Origin: an uncultured Rhodobacterales bacterium | Lineage (GTDB): Bacteria; Pseudomonadota; Alphaproteobacteria; Rhodobacterales; Rhodobacteraceae | Reading direction: 5' to 3' | Length of the DNA: 37,510 bases | Assembly: GCA_903845215.1 (NCBI GenBank) | Contig: CAIMWI010000058.1 | Span: forward strand, 1-37,510 | Shown here: positions 1-7,110 of the stretch, one piece after another | Position numbering within the stretch: position 1 is the first letter of the stretch | Layout of the letters: every line of letters starts with the position of its first letter | Notes under the pieces: generated by a model | The model's input: only the letters and a program-made list of their open reading frames with translations | What the model was told of the DNA's origin: nothing | Database searches by the model: none | Program-made: the position numbers and the translations under genes

Positions 1-375
1 GCGCGCATAAGTCACAGCTCCGTCGGCACGCACAAAGACCTTGTCGGACTTGCGCTCTGCCGCGATGGCTTTCAGCTTGGGGATCAGTTCGTCATCGTTG
101 ACTTCTGTGGTCTGGATCATCACCAACCCCTCCGCCGTGAGGCTGATGGTCAGCGGCTTTTCCTGTTCTGTTGGTAGGGCACTGGCGGCGGTTTCGGGCA
201 GTTTGATAGGCACGCCCACGGTCATTAGTGGGGCTGCGACCATAAAGATAATCATCAGCACCAACATCACATCGACAAAGGGCGTGACGTTAATCTCGCT
301 CATCGCGGCGGCGCTGCCGCGCCGACGGCCGCGACGACCACCCCCGCCCCCAGATTTGATAACGCCCCCGCCCAT
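1..375 (-). CDS. tolR: TolR (ExbD/TolR family), C-terminus cut by window edge
   Basis: This is the inner-membrane proton-channel partner of TolQ in the Tol-Pal system, which energises outer-membrane constriction at division. The 125 visible codons start with a Gly/Arg-rich cytoplasmic stretch (residues 1-24). The family signature follows: SEINVTPFVDVMLVLMIIF, one membrane helix carrying the conserved Asp of the proton path (about residue 34). After it the periplasmic domain begins. The ATG lies 2 bases after the tolQ stop, so the two are co-transcribed and probably translationally coupled. The reading frame runs off the left edge; tolA, tolB and pal would be expected beyond it. Identification rests on the helix motif and the tolQ neighbour. 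Confidence 0.95.
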   Translation of the reverse strand, partial: MGGGVIKSGGGGGRRGRRRGSAAAMSEINVTPFVDVMLVLMIIFMVAAPLMTVGVPIKLPETAASALPTEQEKPLTISLTAEGLVMIQTTEVNDDELIPKLKAIAAERKSDKVFVRADGAVTYAR

Positions 376-377
376 GC

Positions 378-1073
378 TCAGGCGTCCAACTGGCGCGACA
401 GGATCGTGGCAAATTCGTCGGCAAAAGCCTCGTAGCCGCCCAAGATCTGTTCGCTGTCGGCGTTAAGCTTGTTGTAAAACACCACCGCCGGAATGGCCGC
501 GATCAGGCCGATGCCCGTGGCCAAAAGCGCCTCGGCGATGCCGGGGGCAACAACGGCAAGGCTGGTGTTCTGGCTGACGGCGATTTGCTCGAAGGCGTGT
601 TTGATGCCCCAGATTGTGCCAAAAAGGCCGATGAAGGGCGCAGTTGACCCGGTGGTCGCCAAAAAGCTTAGGCCTTTGGTCAGCACCTCAGACTCGCGGC
701 TGATGGCCACATCCATGGCCCGATCAATCCGCGCCTGCGCGCCCGCGATCAACCCGCCATCCTGCCTATGGCTGCGCCGCCATTCCAGCATGCCCGAGGA
801 GAAGATCTTTTCCGAAGGACCTTCGGGCTGCGAGCCCATTTTTTCAAACAACTCATCCAAAGGCTCGCCCGACCAAAAGGCCCGGTCAAACACCGCCGCC
901 TGAGTGCGCGCGGCGCGAAACAGGATATGTTTTTGAATGATGATCGCCCATGACCAAAAGGACATAAGCATCAGCCCGATCATGACGATTTTCACCGTCA
1001 GGGTTGCGCGCAAGAATAGGGCAAGCAAGGAGAAATCGATCTCCTGCGCTGCCGCAAGTGTTGTCTGGTCCAT
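378..1073 (-). CDS. tolQ: TolQ, Tol-Pal proton channel subunit
   Basis: TolQ forms the MotA/ExbB-type membrane channel that uses the proton gradient together with TolR. The 231-residue length is normal for the family. Three membrane helices are visible at about residues 20-48, 135-160 and 172-200. The conserved stretch STAPFIGLFGTIWGI covers helix 2 and IAEALLATGIGLIAAIPAVV helix 3, as in TolQ/ExbB proteins. A modest AGG ribosome site lies 6 bases before the ATG. The gene sits directly upstream of tolR and 135 bases downstream of ybgC, the standard ybgC-tolQ-tolR order. That order separates it from ExbB, which would sit with tonB genes. Confidence 0.96.
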   Translation of the reverse strand: MDQTTLAAAQEIDFSLLALFLRATLTVKIVMIGLMLMSFWSWAIIIQKHILFRAARTQAAVFDRAFWSGEPLDELFEKMGSQPEGPSEKIFSSGMLEWRRSHRQDGGLIAGAQARIDRAMDVAISRESEVLTKGLSFLATTGSTAPFIGLFGTIWGIKHAFEQIAVSQNTSLAVVAPGIAEALLATGIGLIAAIPAVVFYNKLNADSEQILGGYEAFADEFATILSRQLDA

Positions 1074-1208
1074 GACGCCTGCTCAGTTTGTGGGATCTTT
1101 TGTCCCGGTTAAGTGCAACCCTACAGCGTTTTATGTCGGAATGCCAACACAACTGCGTCATAAGGCAGGATCTTGGCGGCATTTTGCGCGAAAGATGCAG
1201 ACGGGGGC

Positions 1209-1604
1209 TTAATGCCCTTCGGTCAAAGCCGCGCGCATGGCTGCCGGAAAGCGGGTCGCCGCCCCTGCGGCCGACAGGCAAACCAACGTCACACGGGCCG
1301 TGAACAAGCTTTCATCTCTGCGCAACACCGCCTGATCCAAGACCAACCGCGCGCCGCTGTGATGGGCGCGCATCGTTTTTATGGTGAGGACGTCGTCAAA
1401 CAGGGCAGGGCGCAGATAGTCGGCCTCAACCCTGCGGACGGCAAAGACGATGCCTTGTTTTTCGCGCAGAAGGGCTTGGTCAACCCCTAAACTGCGCACC
1501 CATTCGCTGCGGGCGCGTTCAATGAATTTCAGATAGTTGGCATAGTAAACGATCCCCGCCAAGTCGGTGTCTTCGTAATAGACGCGAAGGGTGAAGCTAT
1601 GCAT
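1209..1604 (-). CDS. ybgC: YbgC-type acyl-CoA thioesterase (tol-pal associated)
   Basis: A hot-dog-fold thioesterase of 131 residues. In other bacteria YbgC hydrolyses short- or medium-chain acyl-CoA and associates with phospholipid synthesis enzymes at the inner membrane. The family signature is at residues 10-30: YEDTDLAGIVYYANYLKF, with Asp14 as the probable catalytic acid. Here a Tyr follows IVY where E. coli YbgC has a His. It is the first gene of the tolQ-tolR group on the minus strand. A 135-base gap separates it from tolQ and could hold a second promoter. No strong ribosome site is visible before the ATG. Confidence 0.9.
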   Translation of the reverse strand: MHSFTLRVYYEDTDLAGIVYYANYLKFIERARSEWVRSLGVDQALLREKQGIVFAVRRVEADYLRPALFDDVLTIKTMRAHHSGARLVLDQAVLRRDESLFTARVTLVCLSAAGAATRFPAAMRAALTEGH

Positions 1605-1644
1605 GGTGCGGACCCTAGGGTTTCAGCACTTTGTGTGCAAGTCG

Positions 1645-2271
1645 CTATCCTTGGGCCAGACTGACCCGTCCAAAGACCCGCAGCGCATGGGGCGCATCGG
1701 TGCTGGCCACGGGGAGGACGGGATCATAAACTGCGCGAATGACGGCGGCGATTTGGGGGTTCAGCACTACCTTGCCCTCTTGCAGCGTCAAGATCGGGCG
1801 ATGGGCGAAGGCACTGTCAGACCAAAGGCAGATCATCTGCGCGGCTTCAGACAGGGCCAGATATTCGGCGGGAAGTTCTGCCAAAGCCCCGCCTATCTGC
1901 AAAAATACAAAGACGGCGCGGATGGAACCGTTCGCGTCAAAGCGAAACAGGCGGTAGTGGCTGGCCTTTTGCGCAGACAACCTGCCACACAGCGCGGCAA
2001 GGTCGGGCACGATGCCGTCTAACCCCGACACAGCGGGAAGTTCGGCCCAGTCACGAAAGAAGAAAACCATCAGGTTCGCGCCCAGTTCGGCATCGGTTTC
2101 TGCCATTTTGTGGCCTGCCAGCGTGACCACAGCCTCGATGGCACCTTTGAGGACCGACAGGGTTTGATCTTCTACCCCAAAGACCACGGGCACGATTGGT
2201 CTTCCCCAACGGGCAAAGTGATAAGACCCATCAGAATGGGTGAACAGGGCAGTGATATCTTCTGGGGTCAT
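1645..2271 (-). CDS. Conserved hypothetical protein, 208 aa
   Basis: I do not recognise a named domain. The protein begins MTPEDITALFTHSDG, has no signal peptide or membrane helix and looks like a globular cytoplasmic protein; from memory similar proteins occur in other Rhodobacteraceae. The frame is open back to an ATG at 2325 that directly follows the stop of the upstream DUF1993 gene. I prefer the inner ATG at 2271 because the extra 18 residues span a perfect GC hairpin (2296-2315) and read as low-complexity Pro/Arg sequence. Neither start has a convincing ribosome site. It probably shares a transcript with the DUF1993 gene. Confidence 0.65.
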   Translation of the reverse strand: MTPEDITALFTHSDGSYHFARWGRPIVPVVFGVEDQTLSVLKGAIEAVVTLAGHKMAETDAELGANLMVFFFRDWAELPAVSGLDGIVPDLAALCGRLSAQKASHYRLFRFDANGSIRAVFVFLQIGGALAELPAEYLALSEAAQMICLWSDSAFAHRPILTLQEGKVVLNPQIAAVIRAVYDPVLPVASTDAPHALRVFGRVSLAQG

Positions 2272-2295
2272 GGCGATGTTGGGTCTTGGGGGGAT

Positions 2296-2315
2296 GGGGG
2301 GCCAGAATGCCCCCC
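2296..2315 (-). terminator. GC-rich hairpin between DUF1993 gene and the next gene
   Basis: Seven perfect base pairs (six G plus C against G plus six C) enclose a 6-base loop. No T-run follows on the minus strand, so a classical intrinsic terminator is doubtful. It lies 11 bases past the DUF1993 stop and 25 bases before the ATG at 2271. It could be an attenuator, an mRNA-end stabiliser or chance. Confidence 0.35.
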
Positions 2316-2325
2316 TTATGCGCAT

Positions 2326-2814
2326 TCAACCGCCGAGAAAATCAGTTTTGCCCACTTCCACGCCGTTGGCACGCAGGATGGAATAGGCGGTCGACATGTG
2401 GAAGTAAAAGTTCGGGATCGCGTAGCTGGCCAGATATTGCGGTGCCGGAAAGCTCAGTTCGCGCGGGCCGGCCTTGACGGTAATCGTGCGCGCTTCTGCC
2501 CCGTCAAAGGCTGCGTCCGGAATGGTCGAAATGAAGGCGATGGTCTTGGCGATACGCTCTTTCAACTCGGCCAGCGTGGTTTCGGTATCGGCAAAAGAGG
2601 GCACCTCCCTCCCTGCCAGACGGGCAGGCGCGCCCTTGGCATGATCGCAGGCAATGGTGATCTGGCGCCAAAAGGGCAGCATATCGGCGATCAAGCGCAG
2701 TTGGGGGATGACATCGGGCTTGATCTTCTTGGCTTCGGCAAAGGCCTCGGCCTTGTCAAGGATTTTGGACAGCGCGGTCAGGGAATGAACGAACATCGGG
2801 ACGGGGGTTTGCAT
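2326..2814 (-). CDS. DUF1993 family protein, 162 aa
   Basis: A DUF1993 protein, a family I place in the DinB/YfiT-like helical-bundle group; its biochemical role is not established. Typical stretches are MFVHSLTALSKILDKAEAFA at the N-terminus, RLIADMLPFWRQITIACDHAKG in the middle and the NFYFHMSTAYSILRANGVEVGK C-terminal block that names the family. Full length and cytoplasmic. An AGGAG site sits 6-7 bases before the ATG. It lies 120 bases downstream of argF on the same strand. Its relation to arginine synthesis, if any, is not evident from sequence. Confidence 0.85.
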   Translation of the reverse strand: MQTPVPMFVHSLTALSKILDKAEAFAEAKKIKPDVIPQLRLIADMLPFWRQITIACDHAKGAPARLAGREVPSFADTETTLAELKERIAKTIAFISTIPDAAFDGAEARTITVKAGPRELSFPAPQYLASYAIPNFYFHMSTAYSILRANGVEVGKTDFLGG

Positions 2815-2884
2815 AGCAGGCTCCTGTTAAATTTGGCAGCATCAAAGACGGGTTTGGGGCAGAAAGGCAAGGCGCAAGCTGACC

Positions 2885-2905
2885 CTGAAGGGGCCTTACC
2901 TTCAG
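2885..2905 (-). terminator. Weak hairpin downstream of argF
   Basis: An exact 7-base inverted repeat (CTGAAGG / CCTTCAG) with a 7-base loop lies 30 bases after the argF stop. No T-run follows, so termination is only suggested by position. Confidence 0.25.
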
Positions 2906-2934
2906 AGGATGACAAGCTGGGGCTTTGGGGCCGG

Positions 2935-3861
2935 TTAAGCGCCCAAACTCCACCGCAGGATCGCTTTTTGCGCATGCAGGCGGTTTTCTGCCTCATCAAA
3001 GATCACGGAATGGGGGCCATCCATGACGGCAGAGGTCGCCTCGTCATTGCGGTGCGCGGGTAGGCAGTGCATGAACAGGGCGTCGGGCTTGGCCTTGGCC
3101 ATCAGCGCCTCGTTCACTTGGTAGCCGCGCAACTGGTTGTGACGGCGTTCTTTGGCGGATTCGGGGTCGTGCATCGACACCCATGTATCCGTCACCACCA
3201 GATCGGCACCGATCACGGCAAGGGCTGGGTCACGCTCGATGCGAATGTCAGAGCCGCGGGCGCGGGCGAAATCGATAAAGGTTTGCTCGGGGTCTAAGGG
3301 TTCGGGCCCTGTAAAAGTCAGATCAAAGCCGAATTGCCCTGCGGCGTGCAAAAAGCTGGCACAGACGTTGTTGCCGTCGCCCGCCCAAACCACCTTGCGC
3401 CCTGCGATGGGGCCGCGGTGTTCTTCATAGGTCATCACATCCGCCATGATCTGGCAGGGATGGGTGCGGTTGGTCAGGCCGTTGATCACGGGCACGGTGG
3501 CGTGTTCGGCCATCTCTAGCAACGTGGCTTCTTCAAAGGTGCGGATCATGATCAGGTCGACATAGCGTGAGAGGACGCGGGCGGTGTCGGCGATGGTTTC
3601 GCCGTGGCCCAGTTGCATTTCCTTGCCTGACAGCACCATGGTTTGCCCGCCCATCTGGCGCACACCCACATCAAACGACACCCGCGTGCGGGTAGAGGGC
3701 TTTTCGAAAATCAGCGCCACCATGCGGCCTGCCAAGGGCAGATCGTCATCTAGCGCGCCTTTTGGGCGGTCATGGCGGGCGGCTTTCATCGCATGGGCGC
3801 TGTCGATCATCAGCCGCAGGTCGGCGGCATCGGTTTTGTGCAGGTCTAGAAAATGTCTCAT
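2935..3861 (-). CDS. argF: Ornithine carbamoyltransferase
   Basis: Transfers the carbamoyl group from carbamoyl phosphate to ornithine, giving citrulline, in arginine synthesis in the cytoplasm. At 308 residues it has normal length. The carbamoyl-phosphate loop STRTR is at residues 56-60, HPCQ at 134-137, and the ornithine-site stretch MHCLPAHR near the C-terminus holds the catalytic Cys. That Cys motif separates it from aspartate carbamoyltransferase. It lies 94 bases downstream of argD on the same strand, so the pair forms an argD-argF unit. The gap contains a hairpin of the dispersed-repeat type (see 3881-3920). Confidence 0.96.
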   Translation of the reverse strand: MRHFLDLHKTDAADLRLMIDSAHAMKAARHDRPKGALDDDLPLAGRMVALIFEKPSTRTRVSFDVGVRQMGGQTMVLSGKEMQLGHGETIADTARVLSRYVDLIMIRTFEEATLLEMAEHATVPVINGLTNRTHPCQIMADVMTYEEHRGPIAGRKVVWAGDGNNVCASFLHAAGQFGFDLTFTGPEPLDPEQTFIDFARARGSDIRIERDPALAVIGADLVVTDTWVSMHDPESAKERRHNQLRGYQVNEALMAKAKPDALFMHCLPAHRNDEATSAVMDGPHSVIFDEAENRLHAQKAILRWSLGA

Positions 3862-3880
3862 ATTTGTCTTTCTGGCGGGC

Positions 3881-3920
3881 CGCCGGGGGTTTCACACTCC
3901 CGGACCCCCGTGGGATATTT
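3881..3920. repeat. Possible dispersed intergenic repeat (hairpin plus GGGATATTT tail)
   Basis: A perfect 7-bp stem (CGGGGGT at 3884-3890, ACCCCCG at 3904-3910) with a 13-base loop is followed by TGGGATATTT. From memory, hairpins of this shape followed by a GGGATATTT tail recur between genes in many Rhodobacteraceae genomes. Only one copy is in this window, so repetition cannot be shown here. It sits between argD and argF, about 20 bases before the argF start, and would form a stem in the argD-argF transcript. Confidence 0.45.
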
Positions 3921-3955
3921 GCGCAAGTCTGAAAGAAAAGCCGCTTGACGACATG

Positions 3956-5131
3956 TCAGGCCACTTCGGCCAAGGCGGCGGTTTTGGCCAGCAAAGTTAG
4001 GGCTGTGGCAATGTCGGCATCAGAGATGTTCAGCGCGGGCAAAAGCCGGATGACGTTATCGGCGGCAGGCACGGTCAAGACACCCGCCTGATAGCCCGCT
4101 TTCACGATATCGGTGTTGAGCGCCTTGCATTTCAGGCCAAGGATCAAACCCTCGCCGCGCACCGCCTCGAAAAGATCCGGATGGGCCGTGACCAAGCTTT
4201 CCAGCCCTTGGCGCAGCAGGCCGGATTTGCGGGTGACCTCGGACAGAAAGGTGTCATCGGCGATGATCTCCATCACTTTTGCCCCCACAGCACAGGCCAA
4301 AGGATTGCCGCCATAAGTTGATCCATGCGTGCCTGCAACCATGCCAAAGGCGGCGTTTTCGGTGGCAAGCACGGCCCCTAAGGGGAACCCGCCGCCAATG
4401 CCTTTGGCGACCATCATGATATCGGGCGTGATGCCCGACCATTCATGGGCAAAAAGCTTGCCCGTGCGACCCATGCCGCATTGCACCTCGTCAAAGATCA
4501 ACAGCGTGCCGGTGCTGTCGCATAGATCGCGCAGGCCCTTCAGGCACTGATCTGGCACGGTGCGAATGCCGCCTTCGCCTTGTACGGGTTCAATCATCAC
4601 CGCACAGGTCTGATCGGTGATGGCGGCGCGCAGCGCGTCGTGATCGCCCCATTTCAGCTGCACAAATCCGGGCATCAGGGGGCCATAGCCCTTGACCATC
4701 TTCTCAGACCCCGCCGCCGCAATCGCCCCGGTGGAGCGCCCGTGGAAGGCCCCTTCAAAGGTGATAATCTGCGTGCGCTGCGGCTGGCCTTTTTCGTAAT
4801 GGTACTTGCGCGCCATTTTGATGGCGAGTTCGGCCGCCTCGGTGCCGGAATTGGTGAAAAACACTGTATCGGCGAAGGTCTTTTCGACCAGCATCTCGGC
4901 CAGCTTTTCCTGCTGCGGAATGCGGTAGAGGTTCGACACATGCCACAGTTTGCCCGCCTGTTCGGTCAGCGCGGCCACCAGATCGGGGTTGGCATGGCCC
5001 AAGGCGTTGACGGCAATGCCCGCGCCCAGATCAAGATAGCGCTGGCCATCCTCGGCCGTCAGCCAAGAGCCTTCGCCCTTCACAAACGCCATGGGCGCGC
5101 GGTTGTAGGTTGGCAAAACGGGGGTGATCAT
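3956..5131 (-). CDS. argD: Acetylornithine aminotransferase
   Basis: A class III PLP-dependent aminotransferase converting N-acetylglutamate semialdehyde to N-acetylornithine; ArgD enzymes often also act in lysine synthesis as succinyldiaminopimelate aminotransferase. The N-terminal PTYNRAPMAFVKGEG, the glycine-rich TNSGTEAAELAIKMAR phosphate-binding segment, FDEVQCGMGRTGKLFAHE and the PLP-lysine segment MMVAKGIGGGFPLGA are all present. The frame is open further upstream, but the ATG at 5131 gives the usual 391-residue ArgD and has an AAGGA site 8 bases ahead. First gene of the argD-argF pair. The argF partner favours ArgD over an ornithine or GABA aminotransferase. Confidence 0.95.
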   Translation of the reverse strand: MITPVLPTYNRAPMAFVKGEGSWLTAEDGQRYLDLGAGIAVNALGHANPDLVAALTEQAGKLWHVSNLYRIPQQEKLAEMLVEKTFADTVFFTNSGTEAAELAIKMARKYHYEKGQPQRTQIITFEGAFHGRSTGAIAAAGSEKMVKGYGPLMPGFVQLKWGDHDALRAAITDQTCAVMIEPVQGEGGIRTVPDQCLKGLRDLCDSTGTLLIFDEVQCGMGRTGKLFAHEWSGITPDIMMVAKGIGGGFPLGAVLATENAAFGMVAGTHGSTYGGNPLACAVGAKVMEIIADDTFLSEVTRKSGLLRQGLESLVTAHPDLFEAVRGEGLILGLKCKALNTDIVKAGYQAGVLTVPAADNVIRLLPALNISDADIATALTLLAKTAALAEVA

Positions 5132-5413
5132 CGGTCTAGTCCTTAAGCGGAAGAACAAGGGGTGCCAAAGACGGGCGCAAAGGTCAACGATCTTTGGATA
5201 GCTTGGCCCATTAAGCCAAGAAAAAACGCGCTTACGCGGCCAAGCGTCGGCGTCGGGGCAAATACAAAGGCGTGCGACAAGCATTCATCGGGGCCTGATA
5301 GGCAAGGCGGCCCAGTGTGTAAAGGGAAAAGCGCAAGATTGGCGCGCGCGCCGTGGTTGACCGGCACGCTGGCTTCAGGCATCAGGCGATGAACCTTTGG
5401 GATGGTGGGCAAT
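5132..5413. other. Divergent intergenic region argD / DUF952
   Basis: This 282-base gap must hold promoters for argD (minus) and for the DUF952-pyrD pair (plus). I see no convincing -35/-10 pair. One exact inverted repeat is visible at 5202-5220 (CTTGGC, 7 bases, GCCAAG) followed by six A on the plus strand. It is a possible regulator site, but I cannot assign a regulator. No other gene is evident in it. Confidence 0.4.
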
Positions 5414-5752
5414 ATGCTGATCTACAAAATCTTGCGCAGGCCTGAATGGATCGCCTTTCGCGCGGCAGGTATCACGTCGGGCGCGCCGATTGATCTGCAG
5501 GATGGATACATCCACTTCTCCACCGCAGCCCAAGTGGCCGAAACGGCGGCCAAGCATTTTGGCACCGATAGGGATCTGGTGCTGCTTGCCATGGATAGCG
5601 ATCGCCTTGGCCCCGACTTGAAATGGGAGCCTTCGCGAGGGGGTGCGCTTTTCCCTCATCTTTACCGTGCCTTAGAACTGGGCGATGTGCTTTGGGACAA
5701 AAGCCTGCCCTTGGGGGCCACGGGTCATATCTTCCCCGAGGGCATATTTTGA
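5414..5752 (+). CDS. DUF952 family protein, 112 aa
   Basis: A small cytoplasmic DUF952 protein beginning [19 protein letters not shown], with the family blocks [20 protein letters not shown] and [20 protein letters not shown]. The His in YIHFS is the invariant residue of the family; its biochemical role is not known. The frame is also open from an ATG at 5402, but the ATG at 5414 matches family N-termini and has GGTGG just ahead. Its stop overlaps the TTG start of pyrD (TTGA), so pyrD translation should depend on this gene. The DUF952-pyrD pairing is, from memory, common in Alphaproteobacteria. Confidence 0.88.
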   Translation: MLIYKILRRPEWIAFRAAGITSGAPIDLQDGYIHFSTAAQVAETAAKHFGTDRDLVLLAMDSDRLGPDLKWEPSRGGALFPHLYRALELGDVLWDKSLPLGATGHIFPEGIF

Positions 5753-6810
5753 CGCCCTTTGAACGTTTGGGACTGACCCTGCTGCACCGTTTTGATCCTG
5801 AAACAGCGCATGGCCTGTCGTTGACCGCGCTGCGCCTTGGTCTGGCCCCTTTGCCCGGGCCTGTCACAACTGCGCGGCTAAAAACCGAAGTGGCGGGGCT
5901 GAAATTGCCAAATCCTGTTGGTTTGGCCGCAGGCTATGATAAGAACACCGTGGCTTTAAGGCCCCTGTCGCGGGCTGGTTTTGGCTTTCTTGAGGTGGGG
6001 GCCGCAACGCCTTTGCCCCAAGAAGGCAACCCGAAACCACGACTGTTCCGCCTGACGGAAGACCGCGCCGCCATCAACCGCTTTGGTTTTAACAATGAAG
6101 GCGCCAGCGCCATCGCCGCCCGCCTTGCCTTGCGTCAACGCGGGCCTGTTCCGGTGGGGATCAATCTGGGTGCCAACAAAACCTCCACCGACCGCGCCGC
6201 CGATTTTTCACAGGTGCTGGCGCTGTGTGGCCCTTATGTCGATTTCGCCACAGTCAACGTTTCTTCCCCCAACACCGAAAAATTGCGCGATTTGCAGGGG
6301 CCTGCGGCGCTTGCCGCCTTGCTTGCGGGCGTGATTCAGGTCCGTGACGCCTTGGCTGTGCCCATTCCTATCTTTCTAAAAATTGCCCCCGATCTTGAGC
6401 CTGATGACCTTGCGGCCTTGGCCGAGGTTGCCGTGTCTTGTGGTGTTTCGGGCATCATTGCCACCAACACCACCCTGTCGCGCGAAGGTCTGCGCGCACC
6501 CCAAGCTTTGCAGGTAGGGGGCTTATCTGGCGCGCCACTTTTTGAAAGATCCACCCGCATTCTGGCGCAGCTGTCTAAACTGACCCAAGGCAAGCTTCCC
6601 CTGATCGGCGTGGGTGGCATCGGGTCAGCCGACCAAGCCTATGCCAAAATCCGTGCCGGAGCCTGTGCGGTGCAACTTTACACTGCCATGGTCTATCAGG
6701 GCCTGTCGGTCGCCGCCGATATAGCGCGTGGGCTTGACACGCTGTTGGAGCGTGACGGCTTTGCGACAGTCGCAGAAGCGATCGGCACTAACCGCGATCC
6801 GTGGCTTTAA
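5749..6810 (+). CDS. pyrD: Dihydroorotate dehydrogenase (quinone), class 2
   Basis: Oxidises dihydroorotate to orotate in pyrimidine synthesis, passing electrons to quinone through FMN at the inner membrane. The N-terminal helical segment [20 protein letters not shown] is the quinone/membrane-binding part typical of class 2 enzymes. The FMN and active-site blocks [46 protein letters not shown] (catalytic Ser), IATNTT and GVGGI follow in order. No ATG precedes the conserved N-terminus. The start is TTG at 5749, with GAGGG about 8 bases upstream and overlapping the DUF952 stop. The resulting 353 residues fit the family. Confidence 0.95.
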   Translation: MTPFERLGLTLLHRFDPETAHGLSLTALRLGLAPLPGPVTTARLKTEVAGLKLPNPVGLAAGYDKNTVALRPLSRAGFGFLEVGAATPLPQEGNPKPRLFRLTEDRAAINRFGFNNEGASAIAARLALRQRGPVPVGINLGANKTSTDRAADFSQVLALCGPYVDFATVNVSSPNTEKLRDLQGPAALAALLAGVIQVRDALAVPIPIFLKIAPDLEPDDLAALAEVAVSCGVSGIIATNTTLSREGLRAPQALQVGGLSGAPLFERSTRILAQLSKLTQGKLPLIGVGGIGSADQAYAKIRAGACAVQLYTAMVYQGLSVAADIARGLDTLLERDGFATVAEAIGTNRDPWL

Positions 6811-6847
6811 CCCAGCCTCCTTCAAATTGGCGGCGTAAAGCGCGGCG

Positions 6848-7084
6848 TTAGAAGGCCTTGAACGTCATCGTCGTCAAGGTGCGCACGATATCGGGAATGT
6901 CAAACAACCGCTCTGACAGATAATGGCCCACATCCTCGCCATCGGGGATATAGATTTTGGCGATTAGGTCATACTCGCCGCTGGTGGAATACAACTCACT
7001 GACCGCTTCGCGGTCATAGATGGCGGTGGCCACAGCATAGGTGCGGCCGGGGGTGCAGCGGAATTGGACGAAAACGCAGGTCAT
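6848..7084 (-). CDS. Stand-alone Lrp/AsnC ligand-binding (RAM) domain protein, 78 aa
   Basis: This is only the C-terminal effector-binding domain of the Lrp/AsnC family, without the helix-turn-helix. It has the beta-alpha-beta pattern starting MTCVFVQFRCTPGRTYAVA, then SGEYDLIAKIYIPDGEDVG and a final TLTTMTFKAF strand. Such proteins form multimers and bind small ligands such as amino acids; their targets are mostly unknown. An AAGGAG site lies 7 bases before the ATG. It is 26 bases downstream of the RecD-like helicase and probably co-transcribed. The full-length small domain and good start argue against it being a broken regulator. Confidence 0.88.
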   Translation of the reverse strand: MTCVFVQFRCTPGRTYAVATAIYDREAVSELYSTSGEYDLIAKIYIPDGEDVGHYLSERLFDIPDIVRTLTTMTFKAF

Positions 7085-7110
7085 GGCGGTCTCCTTGGCT
7101 AGAGGTTAGC

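Noticed and set aside
2110..3063. A 317-residue plus-strand frame opposite the DUF1993 and argF genes
   Set aside because: It covers clear minus-strand genes, lacks family features and has the Gly/His/Arg-rich composition of an antisense shadow.
5202..5220. Inverted repeat CTTGGC / GCCAAG as a terminator
   Set aside because: The adjacent A-run gives no T-run in a useful direction and no gene ends here; kept only as a possible site within the intergenic entry.
5132..5284. N-terminal extension of ArgD to 442 residues
   Set aside because: The extra 51 residues do not resemble ArgD; a ribosome site stands before the ATG at 5131 and the gap is needed for divergent promoters.
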